Assembly: GCA_023548195.1 (NCBI GenBank)
Contig: JAJHZJ010000799.1
Coordinates: forward strand, 3,805,082 to 3,869,081
DNA length: 64,000 nt
Source of the DNA: Bettongia penicillata ogilbyi
Taxonomy: Eukaryota > Chordata > Mammalia > Diprotodontia > Potoroidae
Direction: 5' to 3'
Every line of letters starts with the position of its first letter. Positions within the stretch are counted from its first letter, which is position 1. The notes beneath the pieces were generated by a model that saw nothing but the letters and a program-made list of their open reading frames with translations, was not told where the DNA came from and searched no databases. This document shows positions 23,515-33,373 of this stretch, one piece after another. Both the position numbers and the translations under genes were made by a program.

Positions 23515-24344
23515 GCTTTCTTTTTTAAAAATATATAATTTACTTATTTTCAGTTCTTAACATTCACTTCCACAAGAATTTGAATTTAAAAATTTCTCCC
23601 ACCTCTCCCCACCCTCCACCCCATGACAATATGCACCCCATCCACCTCCTTCCTCCAGTCTGTCCTGCCTTCTATTAGCCACCCTTCTTCCATCTCCCTT
23701 CCCCTCTATTTTCTTGTAGGGTAGAATAGATTTCTATACTACATTGCTTGTATAACTTAATTTCCCGTCTCATGCTAAAATAATTTTTGGTATTCATTCT
23801 TAAAGCTTTGAGTTCCATATGCTCTCCCTCCTTCCCCACCCACTCACATTGAGAAAACAAGCAATTCAATATAGGTCATACACGTGTAACAATGTAAAGC
23901 GTTTCTATAATAGTTATGCTGTAAAAGACTAATCATATTTCCCCCTGCCTTATTCTGCCCTTCATTTATTCCATTCTCTCCCTTGACCTATCCTCCCACA
24001 ATGTGTTTGCTTCTGATTATCCCTTTCCCTAACTTGCTGTGCCTTCTATTATCTTACCTTTCCTATCCCCTTCCCTTGTTTTCCTGTAGGGTAAAATAGA
24101 TTTCCATATCCAATTGAGAATGTGTTATTCCCTCCTTAAACAAAATCCAACAAGTAAGCCTCAATTATTTCCTTTCATCTTGTCCCCTCTTTTCCTCCAT
24201 TGTAAAAACTCTTCCCTCTTTTACATGAGGTGATTTGCTACATTCTACCTCTCCGTCTCTTACTCCTAGTACATTCCATTCAATAGTAAATTTTTTTTAG
24301 GTATTCTCCCTTCATATTCAACTCTATGTGTTGAATATGTGCCC

Positions 24345-24545
24345 TCTATGTGTATATATATATAATATATATATATATATAATGTACACACATATATATT
24401 ATATATGTATATAAACACATACATACACCCATGTACATATACATACCTACACATAAATAATATACACATGTGTATATATCCATAGTCACCTATAAATACA
24501 TACATACATATACATGTATGCACACACACACACACACACACATAC
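24345..24545. repeat. (TA)n/(CA)n microsatellite in HAL1-1 3' UTR
   Basis: TA-rich then CA-rich alternating tract, followed by taccctaatacggaaaatgg. HAL1-2 has a GT tract at the equivalent place (30285-30350). Confidence 0.9.
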
Positions 24546-25043
24546 ATATTCCTTTTAACTACCCTAATACGGAAAATGGTTTCATGAGTTACAAATAACA
24601 TCTTTCCATGTAGGAACATAAAAAATTCAACTTTAATGACTTTCTTAAGGCTTCTCTTTCCTGTTTACCTTTTCATGTTTCTCTTGATTTTTGCATTTGA
24701 AAGTCAAATTTTCTATTCAGCTCTGGTCTTTCAAACAAGAATGCTTTGAGGTACTTTATTTCATTGAAATTGCATTTTTTCTCCTGAAGCATTATATTCA
24801 GTTTTGCTGCATAGGTGATTCTTGGTTTTAATCCTATCTCTTTTGAACTCTAGAATATCATATTCCAAGCCCTTTGATCCCTTAGTGTGGAAGCTGCTAA
24901 ATCCTGTGTTGTTAGGGACCCCAGGAGTCTGAGCCTGATCTCTCTGGCCCATAGGCTTATCTGACCAACAGAGGCCTGTAGGCCTTGGTGGAGTGTAGCT
25001 GTATGCAATGGCTGAGGTGGGAGACAAGATAGTAAGAACTCCA

Positions 25044-25049
25044 TTTATT
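25044..25049 (-). terminator. Putative LTR polyadenylation signal
   Basis: AATAAA on the minus strand only 16 bp beyond the TATA-like motif. If both are used, the signal would sit upstream of or at the transcription start. Confidence 0.5.
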
Positions 25050-25065
25050 CAAGCAGTGAGCGGTG

Positions 25066-25072
25066 CTTTTAT
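25066..25072 (-). promoter_or_regulatory. Putative LTR TATA box
   Basis: ataaaag on the minus strand inside the LTR, in the context gagataaaagc. Position fits a retroviral U3 promoter. Activity unknown. Confidence 0.5.
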
Positions 25073-26229
25073 CTCTTTTCTGACACCAGTGCCCTAAGTG
25101 AACCTATCAGCTAGTAGTTTGCCCTTATAAGGAAATAATTTACCTTAAGCCAGGACTGCCCAGGGTGGACACACAGCCCCTAGAAAGAAAAACATTTTGG
25201 GCTTCTTTGTTCTCAGAAAAGCCTGGGAAAATAGCCTTGAGCAAAACAGGGGAGGAACCCTTCCTCCCAGTGCCATCTTGTTCATGCCTTACCAGTCTCC
25301 CCTCAATTTACCTGAGTCGTGACCAGTGAATGCCATCCAAGAGGCTGAGGGTTGGCAATTCCCTTACACTGTATTATCCTGATTGTATTTTCACAATACT
25401 TGAATTGTTTCTTTCTGGCTGCTTTCAATATTTTCTCCTTGACCTGAGAACTCTGGAATTTGACTACAATATTCCTGTGAGTTTTCCTTTTGGGATCTCT
25501 TTCAGGAGGTGATTGGCAAATTCTTTTCATTTCTATTTTACCCTCTGGTTTTAGAATATGAGGGCAGTTTTCCTTGATAATTTCTTGAAAGATGATGTCT
25601 AGGCTCTTTGTTTCATCATGGCTTTCAGGTAGACCAATAATTTTTAAATTTTCTCTCCTGGATCTATTTTCCAGGTCAGTTTTCCAGTGAGATATCTCAC
25701 ATTGTCTTCTATTTTTTCATTCTTTTGATTTTTTTTTTTTTTGTAATTTCTTGGTTTCTCAAAAAGTCATTAGCTTCCATCTGCTCCATTCTAATTTTTA
25801 AAGAACTGTTTTCTTCAGTGAGCTTTTGAACCTCCTTTCCCATTGATTTTAAAGTATTCTTCTCCTCATTGGCATTTTGGACTTCTTTTGCCATTTGGGT
25901 TAGTCTATTTTTAAAGGTGTTATTTTCTTCAGCATTTTTTTGGATCTCTTTTAGCAAGCTGTTGACTCGTTTTTCATTATTTTCTTGCATTTCTCTTCCC
26001 AATTTTCCCTCCACTTCTCTTACTTGATTTTCAAAATCGTTTTTGAGCTCTTCTATGGCTTGAGACCATTGCATAATTTTTTGGAGGTTTTGGATGTAGA
26101 AGTCTTGACTTTGATGTCTTTGTCTGATGGTGCGCTTTGTTCTTTCTGACTCGAAAGAATGGAAGAACATACCTTTTAACCAAGAAATTAACCTTCTGTA
26201 GCCTTATTTTTTTTTCCTTTTTTGGGCAT

Positions 26230-26965
26230 TTTCCCAGCCAGTTACTTGACTTTTGAGTCCTTTGTGAAATGGAAAGTATATTCTAGGGACCTGTAAGTTC
26301 TCAGTTCCTCCAAGGTGGCACAATCAAAGGAGGGGAGTTTACTCTTCTCTTGGCCTGTGCTCTTCTCTGTGAACAACCATAAGCACTCTTCTGCCCAGGA
26401 TCTGTGAGTAGGGTTCCCTCTCCAGAGCCTCCACTGACTCAACCATGCCAGAGCTCCTTCTCACCCCAGGATCGACTCAGGTCTGAGATTCAGATCAACC
26501 ACTCGATTCCCCCAGGATCTTTAGAATGAGAGCTCCAAAAGGGGATGCTGTTGCAGTGACCTCAGCCTCCCTGGGGCTGGGGCTTGGGTCAGACCTACTC
26601 CCCCCTCTCACTTAGGTGAAAGAGCTTTCTCACTGACCTTTGAAGCTGTCTTTGATATTTGTGGGTTGAGAAATCTCAGAACCACAGCTACTTTCTGTGA
26701 TTCTGTGCCCTGAAGCCTGCTCCAGTCCTGTCCCAGCTGTACACGGCCAAGGCTCATCTGTACTCCCCTCTGAGCCTGGTGAGATAGACCTTTCCCGTCG
26801 GCCTTCCAGGCCATCTTGGGCTGGAAATATGTTTCACACTGTCTTTTTGTGGCTTCTGCTGCTGTAGAATTTGTTTAGAGACATTTTTTACAGGTATTTT
26901 ATGGGCTATGGGGGTAGAACTAGAGCAGGTCTGTCCTTCTACTCCACCATCTTGGCTCTGCCCCC
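26230..26965 (-). promoter_or_regulatory. HAL1-1 5' UTR (L1-type internal promoter region)
   Basis: GC-richer leader upstream of ORF1, ending in the L1-like 5' terminus ggggcagagccaagatgg (minus strand). L1 5' UTRs carry an internal promoter; whether this copy is active cannot be told. Confidence 0.6.
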
Positions 26966-27054
26966 ACTTTACAGTGGTAGTTTACCTCTTTTGTGTGGGA
27001 AAATCAAGAGAGCTTGAAATTTTCTGACCTATTCTGTCATTTTCCCTGAGCTTC
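26966..27054. other. Short unassigned spacer between HAL1-1 and L1-b
   Basis: About 90 bp (tttacagtggtagtttacct onward) not recognised as L1 or HAL1. Confidence 0.35.
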
Positions 27055-27469
27055 TCCTTAGCATTCATTTTGACAAGATTTTGAGTTCCAAAATTTTATC
27101 CCTCCCTCTCTTCCCCTCTTCCAAAAATGGTAGGCAATTTGATTTGGATTATACATATGATATTATGTAAAACATATTTTTCACATAAGTCACAATTGTG
27201 AAAGAGGAAATGGAACAAAAGGGGAAAAATCACAAAAAAGAATAAAGTAAGTAAAAAAATGCTTTGAGCTGCATTCTTCATCTGAGTGTACTTTTTTTGG
27301 ATCATTGTGCTCAGAGAAGAACTGAGTCATTCTTTGTTGATCATCATATAATGTTGCTGATTGTGTGTGCAATGTTTTCCTGGTTCTACACATTTCACTT
27401 TGCATCAGTTTTTACACGTCTTTCCAGATTATTTTCTGAAATCTGCCTGTTCAATATTTCTCACTATGC

Positions 27470-28456
27470 AATAGTATTCCATTATATTCATCTATGACAG
27501 CTAGTTTATCTCTTCCCCAGTTGATGGGAATCCTTTCAATTTTCAGTATTTTGCCACTGCTAAAAGGTCTACTATAAGTGTTTTTGTACATGTAGGTCAT
27601 TTTCTCTTTTTTATGATCTTTTTGGGATACAGACCTAGTAAAGGTATTGGTAGATCAAAGGGGATACAAAGTTTGGTTGCCCTTAGGGCATGATTCCAAA
27701 TTGCTTCCTGGAATTGTTGGATCAGTTTACAACTCTGCCAATACTACTTTAGTGTCCCAACTTTCTTACATCTTCTCCAACATTTGTCATCTTCCTTCTT
27801 TGTCATATTAGCCAATCTGATAGTTGTGGGGTGGTTTCTCAGAGTTGCTTTAATTTCCATTTCTCTAATCAAAAATCATTTAGAACATTTCTTCATATGC
27901 CTATAGATAGCTTTAATTTCTTTATCTGAAAACTACCTGCTCATATCTTTTGACCATTTTTCAATTGGGGAATGAACTATATTCTTATAAATCTGATTCA
28001 TTTCTCTATATATTTGAGAAATGAAACCTTTATGAGAGATACTGTTGTAAAGATTGTTTCCTAGCTTTCTGCTTTCCTTCTAATCTTGGTTCCATCAGTT
28101 TTGTTTATACAAAAGTTTTTTTTTATTTTAATATAATCAAAATTATGTATTTTACATTTTGTAATGCTTCTATCTCTTGTTTTGTCATGAATTCTTCCTC
28201 TCCCCATAGATCTTACAGATAGACTATTTCTTGCCCTTCTAATTTGCTTATGGTATCACCCTGTATGTTTAAATTATGCCCCCATGTTGACCTCATCTTG
28301 GCATACAGTGTGAGATGCTGCTCTATACCTAGTTTGTGTCCAATTGTTTTCCTGTTTTAAAAATTAATTTACTATTGTCAATTTTTAAAAGTATTTTTTA
28401 AAATGATTCTTTAGAATTCTGTAAGAATAGCATCATATCATCTGTAAAGAGTGATA
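27470..28456 (-). pseudogene. L1-b ORF2 pseudogene, C-terminal part
   Basis: Degenerate ORF2 C-terminal region on the minus strand with many stops. At its right edge the RT catalytic segment appears as tctttacagatgatatg (F-T-D-D-M in place of F-A-D-D-M). Roughly 620 bp between this motif and the C-terminal region is deleted relative to L1-a. Confidence 0.65.
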
Positions 28457-30284
28457 AATTAACAATCTTAGCAAAGTTGCAGGAAATATAAAATAAACCC
28501 ACATAAATCAACAGCATTTCTGTAAATTTTCAACAAAGTCCAGCAGCAAAAGATTGAAAGAGAAGTTCCTTATAAAAGAACAATGGATAATACAAAATAT
28601 TTGGGAGTCTACCTGCCAAGAGAAACCCAGGAATTATATGAATACAATTACAAAACACTTTTCACACAAATAAATTGAGATTAAACAAGTGGGAAAATAT
28701 CAATTGCTCATGGATAGGTCCAGCCAAAATAATAGAAATGACAATTTTACCTAAATTAATTTACCTCTTCAGCACCTGACCAATCAAACCACCAAGAAAC
28801 TATTTTATAAAAGTAGAAAAATAATAACAAAATTCATCTGGAATAACAAAAGGTCAAGAATATCAAGGGATTTAATGAAAAAAATTCAAAGGAAAGTGGC
28901 TTAACTGTCCCAAATCTAAAACCATATTATTAAACAGCAACCTTCAAAACTATTTTGTACTGGCTAAGAAATAGAGTGGTGTGTCAGTGGAATGGATTAG
29001 GTACATGAGAAAGTAGTAAATAACTATAATAATCTATTTTTTGATGAACCCACAGACTCCAGTTTTGGGGGTAAGAATTCAGTATTGGATAAAAACTGCT
29101 CGAAAAATGTATGGCAAAAACAGGCATAGACCAACATCTCACACCCTGTGCCAAGATAAGGTCCAAATGGGCACATGATTTAGACAATTAGGAGAGCAAG
29201 GACCAATCAAAAGACAGAGAACATTATGAAGTGGAAAATGGATAATTTTGATTACATCAAATTAAAAAATGCAACCAAGATTAGAAAGAAAGCAGAAAGC
29301 TGAGAAACAATTTTTGCAGCTAGGGTTTCTGATAAAGGCCTCATTTCTAAAATATGTAAAGAATTGATTCAAATTTCTAAGACTACAAATCATTCCCCAA
29401 TTGACAAATCATTAAACAATATGACCAGAACATTTTCTTTTTTTTTAATATAAATTTATTTATTTAACTTTTTACATTCATTTTCACAAAATTTTGGGTT
29501 CTAAATTTTCTCCCCATTTATCCCCTGCCCCCACCCCAATACACTGAGCATTCTAATTTTCTCTATCACCAATCTGCCCTATCTTCTATCATCCCTCCCA
29601 TCTCTTGTCCCCATCTTCTCTTTTGTCCTGTAGGGCCAGATGACATTCTATTCCTCATTAACTGTATTTCTTATTTCCTAGTAGCAACAACAATACTCAA
29701 CAGTTGTTCCTAAAACTTTGAGTTCCAAATTCTCCCCATACCTCCCTCCCCACCCATTCCCTTTGGGAAGGCAGGCAATTCAATATAGGCCCTATCTGTG
29801 TAGTTTTGCAAATGACTTCGATAACAGTCGTGTTGTGTAAGACTAACTGTATTTCCCTCCATCCTATTCTGCCCCCCATTGTTTCTATTCTCTCTTTTGA
29901 TCCTGTCCCTCCCCGAGTGTTGACTTCAAATTGCTCCCTTCTCCCATTGCCCTCCCTTCCATCATCCCTCCCTCCCTACTTATCTCCTTCTCTCCCACTT
30001 TCCTGTACTGTAAGACAGGTTTTCATACCAAAATGAGTGTGCATTTTACTCCTTCCTTTAGTCGAATGTGATGAGGGGAAACGTCTTCTTTTTTTCTCAG
30101 CTCTCCTCTTTTTCCCTCCACTAAAAAGTCTCCTGCTTGCCTCTTGAATGAGATATAATTTACCCTATTACATTTCACCCTCTCTCCTCCCACTACATTT
30201 CTCTCTCACCATTTACCTTAATTTCTTTTAAGATATGGTCCCATCCTATTCAATTCACTCTGTGCTCTCTGTCTCTGTGTGTGC

Positions 30285-30352
30285 GTGCATGTGTATGTGT
30301 GTGTGCGTGCACGCATGTACATATGTGTGTGTGTGTATGTGTGTGTGTGTGA
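30285..30352. repeat. (GT)n microsatellite in HAL1-2 3' UTR
   Basis: GT-rich run with GTGCGT and ATGT variants, at the same place in the element as the CA/TA tract in HAL1-1. Confidence 0.9.
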
Positions 30353-30485
30353 TCCCACCAACTACCCAGATACTGAAAAGTTTTAAGAGTTACAAATATT
30401 GTCTTTCCATGTAGGAATGTAAACAGTTCACCTTTGGTAAGTCCCTTATGACTTCTCTTTGCTGTTTACTTTTTCATGCTTCTTC

Positions 30486-31589
30486 TCATTCTTGTGTTTG
30501 AAAGTCAAATTTTCTTTTCAGCTCTGGTCTTTTCATCCAGAATGCTTGAAAGTCCTCTGTTTCTTTGAAAGACCATATTTTCCCCTGAAGTATTATACTC
30601 AGTTTTCCTGGGTAGGTGATTCTTGGTTTGAGCCCTAGTTCCTTTGACTTCTGGAATATCTTATTCCACACCCTTCGATCCCTTAATGTAGAAGCTGCTA
30701 GATCTTGTGTTATCCTGATTGTATTTCCACAATACTGGAATTGTTTCTTTCTAGCTGCTTGCAGTATTTTCTCCTTGACCTGGGAGTTCTGGAATTTGGC
30801 CACAATGTTCCTAGGAGTTTCTCTTTTTGGATCTCTTTCAGATGGTGATCGATGGATTCCTTCAATACTTATTTTACTCTCTGGTTGTAGAATCTCAGGG
30901 CAGTTTTCCTTGATAATTTCTTGAAAGATGATGTCTAGGCTCTTTTTTTGATCATGGCTTTCAGGTAGTCCCATAATTTTTAAATTGTCTCTCCTGGATG
31001 TATTTTCCAAGTCAGTTGTTTTTCCAATGAGATATTTCACATTCTCTTCCATTTTTTTCATTCTTTTGGTTTTGTTTTATGATTTCATGGTTTCTCATAA
31101 AGTCATTAGCCTCCATCTGTTCCATTCTAATCTTGAGAAAACTATTTTCTTCCGTGAGCTTTTGAACCTCTTTTTCCATTTGGCTAATTTTGCTTTTGAA
31201 AGCATTCTTCTCCTCATTGGCTTTTTGAACCTCTTTTGCCAATTGAGTGAGCCATTTTTCAAGGTGTTATATTCTTCAGCATTTTTTTGGATCTCCTTTA
31301 CCAAGGTATTGACCTGTTTTTCATGCTTTTCTGGCATCTCTTTCATTTCTCTTCCCAGTTTTTCCTCCACCTGTCTAACTTGATTTTCAAAATCCTTTTT
31401 GAGCTCTTTCATGGCCCGAGTCCACCGGACATCCACCTCGGATGTCTGGGATAGAGAGGCCCCAACCTCCACATCCTTCCCTGATGGCAAGCATTGTACT
31501 TCTTCATCAGAAATGAAAGGAGGAAGAAACATCTCTTCCCCAAGAAAGTAACTCTCTATGGTCTTATTTTGCTTCCTTTTACTGGGCAT
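30486..31589 (-). pseudogene. HAL1-2 ORF1 pseudogene (two frameshifts)
   Basis: About 366 residues over three frames. N-terminal MPSKRKQNKTIESYFLGEEM is followed by a coiled coil (ENQVRQVEEKLGREMKEM, then KEVQKLTEENSFLKIRMEQM). Then comes the RRM start LENTSRRDNLKIMGLPES and the C-terminal domain (SPSERDPKRETPRNIVAKFQ, KEKILQAARKKQFQYCGNTI), ending FDFQTQE at a stop. This is the full L1 ORF1p architecture. Frame changes near 31245 and 31050 break it. ORF1p is an RNA-binding trimer and nucleic-acid chaperone; here it is presumably inactive. Confidence 0.9.
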
Positions 31590-32349
31590 TTTCCCAGCCA
31601 GTTACTTGACTTCTGAGATTCCTCTCCACCCCCACCTAGACCTGCCCAGCTAGTGCTTGGGGTCTGAGATTCAAATGCTGCTTCCCAGCCTCAGGGCTTT
31701 CAGTGGTGGGTGCAGCTGCTATTCAATGTGAGCTTAAGTTCTGGTGCTGGGGTGGGGGCAGGGCCGCCTCCCAGGCTCAGTTCCCTCAGGGGCTTTATGC
31801 AGAGACCTGCAGTAATGGAGTGGGTGGGGGCAGGGCCGTCTCCCAGGCTCAGTTCCCTCAGGGGGTTTATGCAGAGACCTTCGGTAATGGAGCTCCTACC
31901 TGCTTGGGGAGTTCTGGGCCACCGCTGCCTCTGCCGCTGCCTCTGCTGCTGCCTCTGCTGCTGCCTCCCAAGGGGGCCTGAGGCACGGAGACACCCCGCT
32001 CCCCTCTCGGCCAGCTCAGAAGTCTCTCTCACTGACCTGTAGCGCCTGTGGGTGGAGGGACCTTCGTGGCCACGGGAGATTCCTTCCCTGAAGCCTGCTC
32101 GGATCTGCTCCTCTGGGGCCGCACTGCCAGGGCAGCTCAGGGGTGGGCTCCACTGTCTGGAGTGTGACGGACCCCTGTGGATGGCTCTCCAGGGCTCTCT
32201 GGAACGGAAATCTCTTCCACTGCATTGGTGCATTGCTTGCAGTACTCCAGAATTTGTGGGGAGTTCTTATTACAGGAAATTTATGGGCTGTGGATTCGGA
32301 GCTAGCATACATGAGTCTTTCTACTCTGCCATCTTGGCTCCTCTCCCCT
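31590..32349 (-). promoter_or_regulatory. HAL1-2 5' UTR
   Basis: 760-bp GC-rich leader. It contains an internal tandem duplication (cccaggctcagttccctcag occurs at 31770-31789 and 31840-31859) and a (CTGCCT)n-like stretch at 31923-31970. Position and composition match an L1-type internal promoter on the minus strand. The tandem unit is about 70 bp. Confidence 0.65.
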
Positions 32350-32362
32350 CCAGATCATTTTC

Positions 32363-32830
32363 AAAGGAAAAAATTAAAGCTATCTATAGTCATATGAAAA
32401 AAATGCTCTAAATCACTATTGATTTGAGAAATAAAAATAAAAACAAATCTGAGGTACCACTTCACACCTAATATGATTACTATATTGCTAATATGATGAA
32501 AAAGGAAAATGATAGATGTGGGAGTATATTTGGGGAAATTGGAACGCTAATGCATTGTTGGTGGAGTTGTGAACTGATCCAACAATTTTGGAGAGCAATT
32601 TGGAACTATACTCAAAGGACAGTCAAATTGTGTGTACCTTCTGATCCAACAATACCACTATTAGGTCTGTATTCCAAAGAGATCATAAAAAAAGGAAAAG
32701 GATTAACATGTGCAAAAATATTTTTAGCAGCTCTTTTTATTGTGCAAAGAATTAGAAATTGAAAGGATGCCCATCAACTGGGGAATGGCTGAACAAGTTG
32801 TGGTACATGAATGCAATGGAATACTATTAT
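32363..32830 (+). pseudogene. L1-c ORF2 pseudogene, C-terminal part
   Basis: The plus frame at 32493-32762 reads GEIGTLMHCWWSCELIQQFW and PSDPTIPLLGLYSKEIIKK. This is the conserved cysteine- and tryptophan-containing C-terminal region of L1 ORF2, needed in active L1 for RNA binding. The flanking frames carry stops. The upstream half of this ORF2 lies at 28457-29437 on the other side of HAL1-2. Confidence 0.8.
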
Positions 32831-33373
32831 TCTATAGGAAATGATGAGGATGCCTATTTCAGAAAAAACTTGGAAAAACTTAAATGAACTGATTCTGAAT
32901 AAAGTGAGCAGAACCAGGAGAACATTGTACATGGTAACAGCAACATTGTGGGATGATCAATAGTGAATGTTTTAATCTTTCTCAGCAATGCAATGATCCA
33001 AGAGAATTTTCAAAGACTTGTGATAGAAAATGCTATTCATATCCAGAGAATGAACTATGGAGTCTGAATACAGATTGAAACATACTATTTTCACTATGTT
33101 TTTCTTTCTTGTGGCTTCCCCTTTTTGTTCTGATTCTTCTTTACAAAGTGACTAATGTGAAAATATATTTAACATGTTTGTACATGTTAGATGTACATGT
33201 ACAGATACAACCTGTATCTGATTTCGTGCTGTCTTAGGGAGGGGGGAGGTATCAGAGGGAGGAAAAGAGGAAGGGAGAAATATTTGGAACTCAGAATCTT
33301 ACAAAAACGAATGCTGAAAACCATCTTTCTGTGTAATTGGAAAAAGAAATACTATTAAGAAAAAAAAATGATA

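Larger units (their letters stand above)
24910..25368 (-). mobile_element. Solo ERV LTR inside HAL1-1 ORF1
   Basis: 459 bp beginning tgttaggg and ending cccttaca, imperfect inverted ends of TG...CA type. Flanked by ctgtgt (24904-24909) and ctgtat (25369-25374), a 6-bp duplication with one mismatch. Comparison with intact ORF1 text at 30712-30722 (tgtgttatcct) shows a clean insertion. On the minus strand there is a TATA-like ataaaag (25072-25066) and an AATAAA (25049-25044). No internal retroviral genes are present, so it is a solo LTR left by LTR-LTR recombination. The 6-bp duplication would fit a class II (ERVK-like) integrase; this is tentative. Confidence 0.85.
24690..26229 (-). pseudogene. 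HAL1-1 ORF1 pseudogene, disrupted by LTR
   Basis: ORF1 is an RNA-binding chaperone in L1 biology. The start (cat at 26227-26229) is chosen because the same gggcattttcccagccagtt context surrounds the HAL1-2 start. An N-terminal stop follows soon after. The longest open piece (26170-25709) is a coiled coil: ENQVREVEGKLGREMQENNE and KNRLTQMAKEVQNANEE. The C-terminal domain piece (25530-25369) reads SPPERDPKRKTHRNIVVKFQ and AARKKQFKYCENTIRI. The LTR then cuts the C-terminal domain, and coding text resumes below 24903 (GLEYDILEFKRD). Not functional. Confidence 0.8.
23515..26965 (-). mobile_element. HAL1-1: half-L1 element with inserted LTR
   Basis: On the minus strand: a 5' end reading as the complement of ctactccaccatcttggctc, a leader at 26230-26965, ORF1 (26229 to about 24690), then a long G/A-rich 3' UTR with an internal CA/TA microsatellite, ending in T-rich sequence at 23515. 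There is no ORF2. After removing the LTR and its duplication the length is about 2.99 kb, close to HAL1-2 (2912 bp), so it is probably full length. Target duplication not evident. Confidence 0.8.
29438..32349 (-). mobile_element. HAL1-2: full-length half-L1 element
   Basis: 2912 bp flanked by ccagaacattttc (29425-29437) and ccagatcattttc (32350-32362), a 13-bp target duplication with one mismatch inside L1-c. On the minus strand: 5' end aggagccaagatggcagagt, a 760-bp leader, ORF1 (31589-30486), a 3' UTR of about 1.05 kb with polypurine and GT tracts, and an A-rich tail (T run at 29438-29446). There is no ORF2, and no space where one was removed, matching HAL1-1. The least decayed HAL1 in the window. 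Confidence 0.9.
28457..33368 (+). mobile_element. L1-c, 5'-truncated L1 on the plus strand, split by HAL1-2
   Basis: Plus-strand ORF2 text starts at aattaacaatcttagcaaag (28457), runs to ttaaacaatatgacc (29424), and resumes at aaaggaaaaaattaaagcta after 32362. It ends with ORF2 C-terminus, 3' UTR and poly-A (33361-33368). Flanking text aaagagtgata (28446-28456) and aaaaaatgata (33363-33373) is a plausible target duplication, partly merged with the tail. About 2 kb of L1-c remains. Confidence 0.8.

Noticed and set aside
24910..25368. Possible full endogenous retrovirus
   Set aside because: Only one LTR is present. HAL1 coding text flanks it on both sides and there are no gag, pol or env sequences.
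23490..26992. Possible target duplication of HAL1-1 (gtagcttgttacctcc versus ggtagtttacctcttt)
   Set aside because: The matching words are at different distances from the element ends and identity is low, so it is probably chance.
31700..32233. 177-residue minus frame and overlapping plus frames in GC-rich DNA
   Set aside because: Lies in the HAL1-2 5' leader. Opposite-strand frames are equally long and none has a domain, so GC content explains them.
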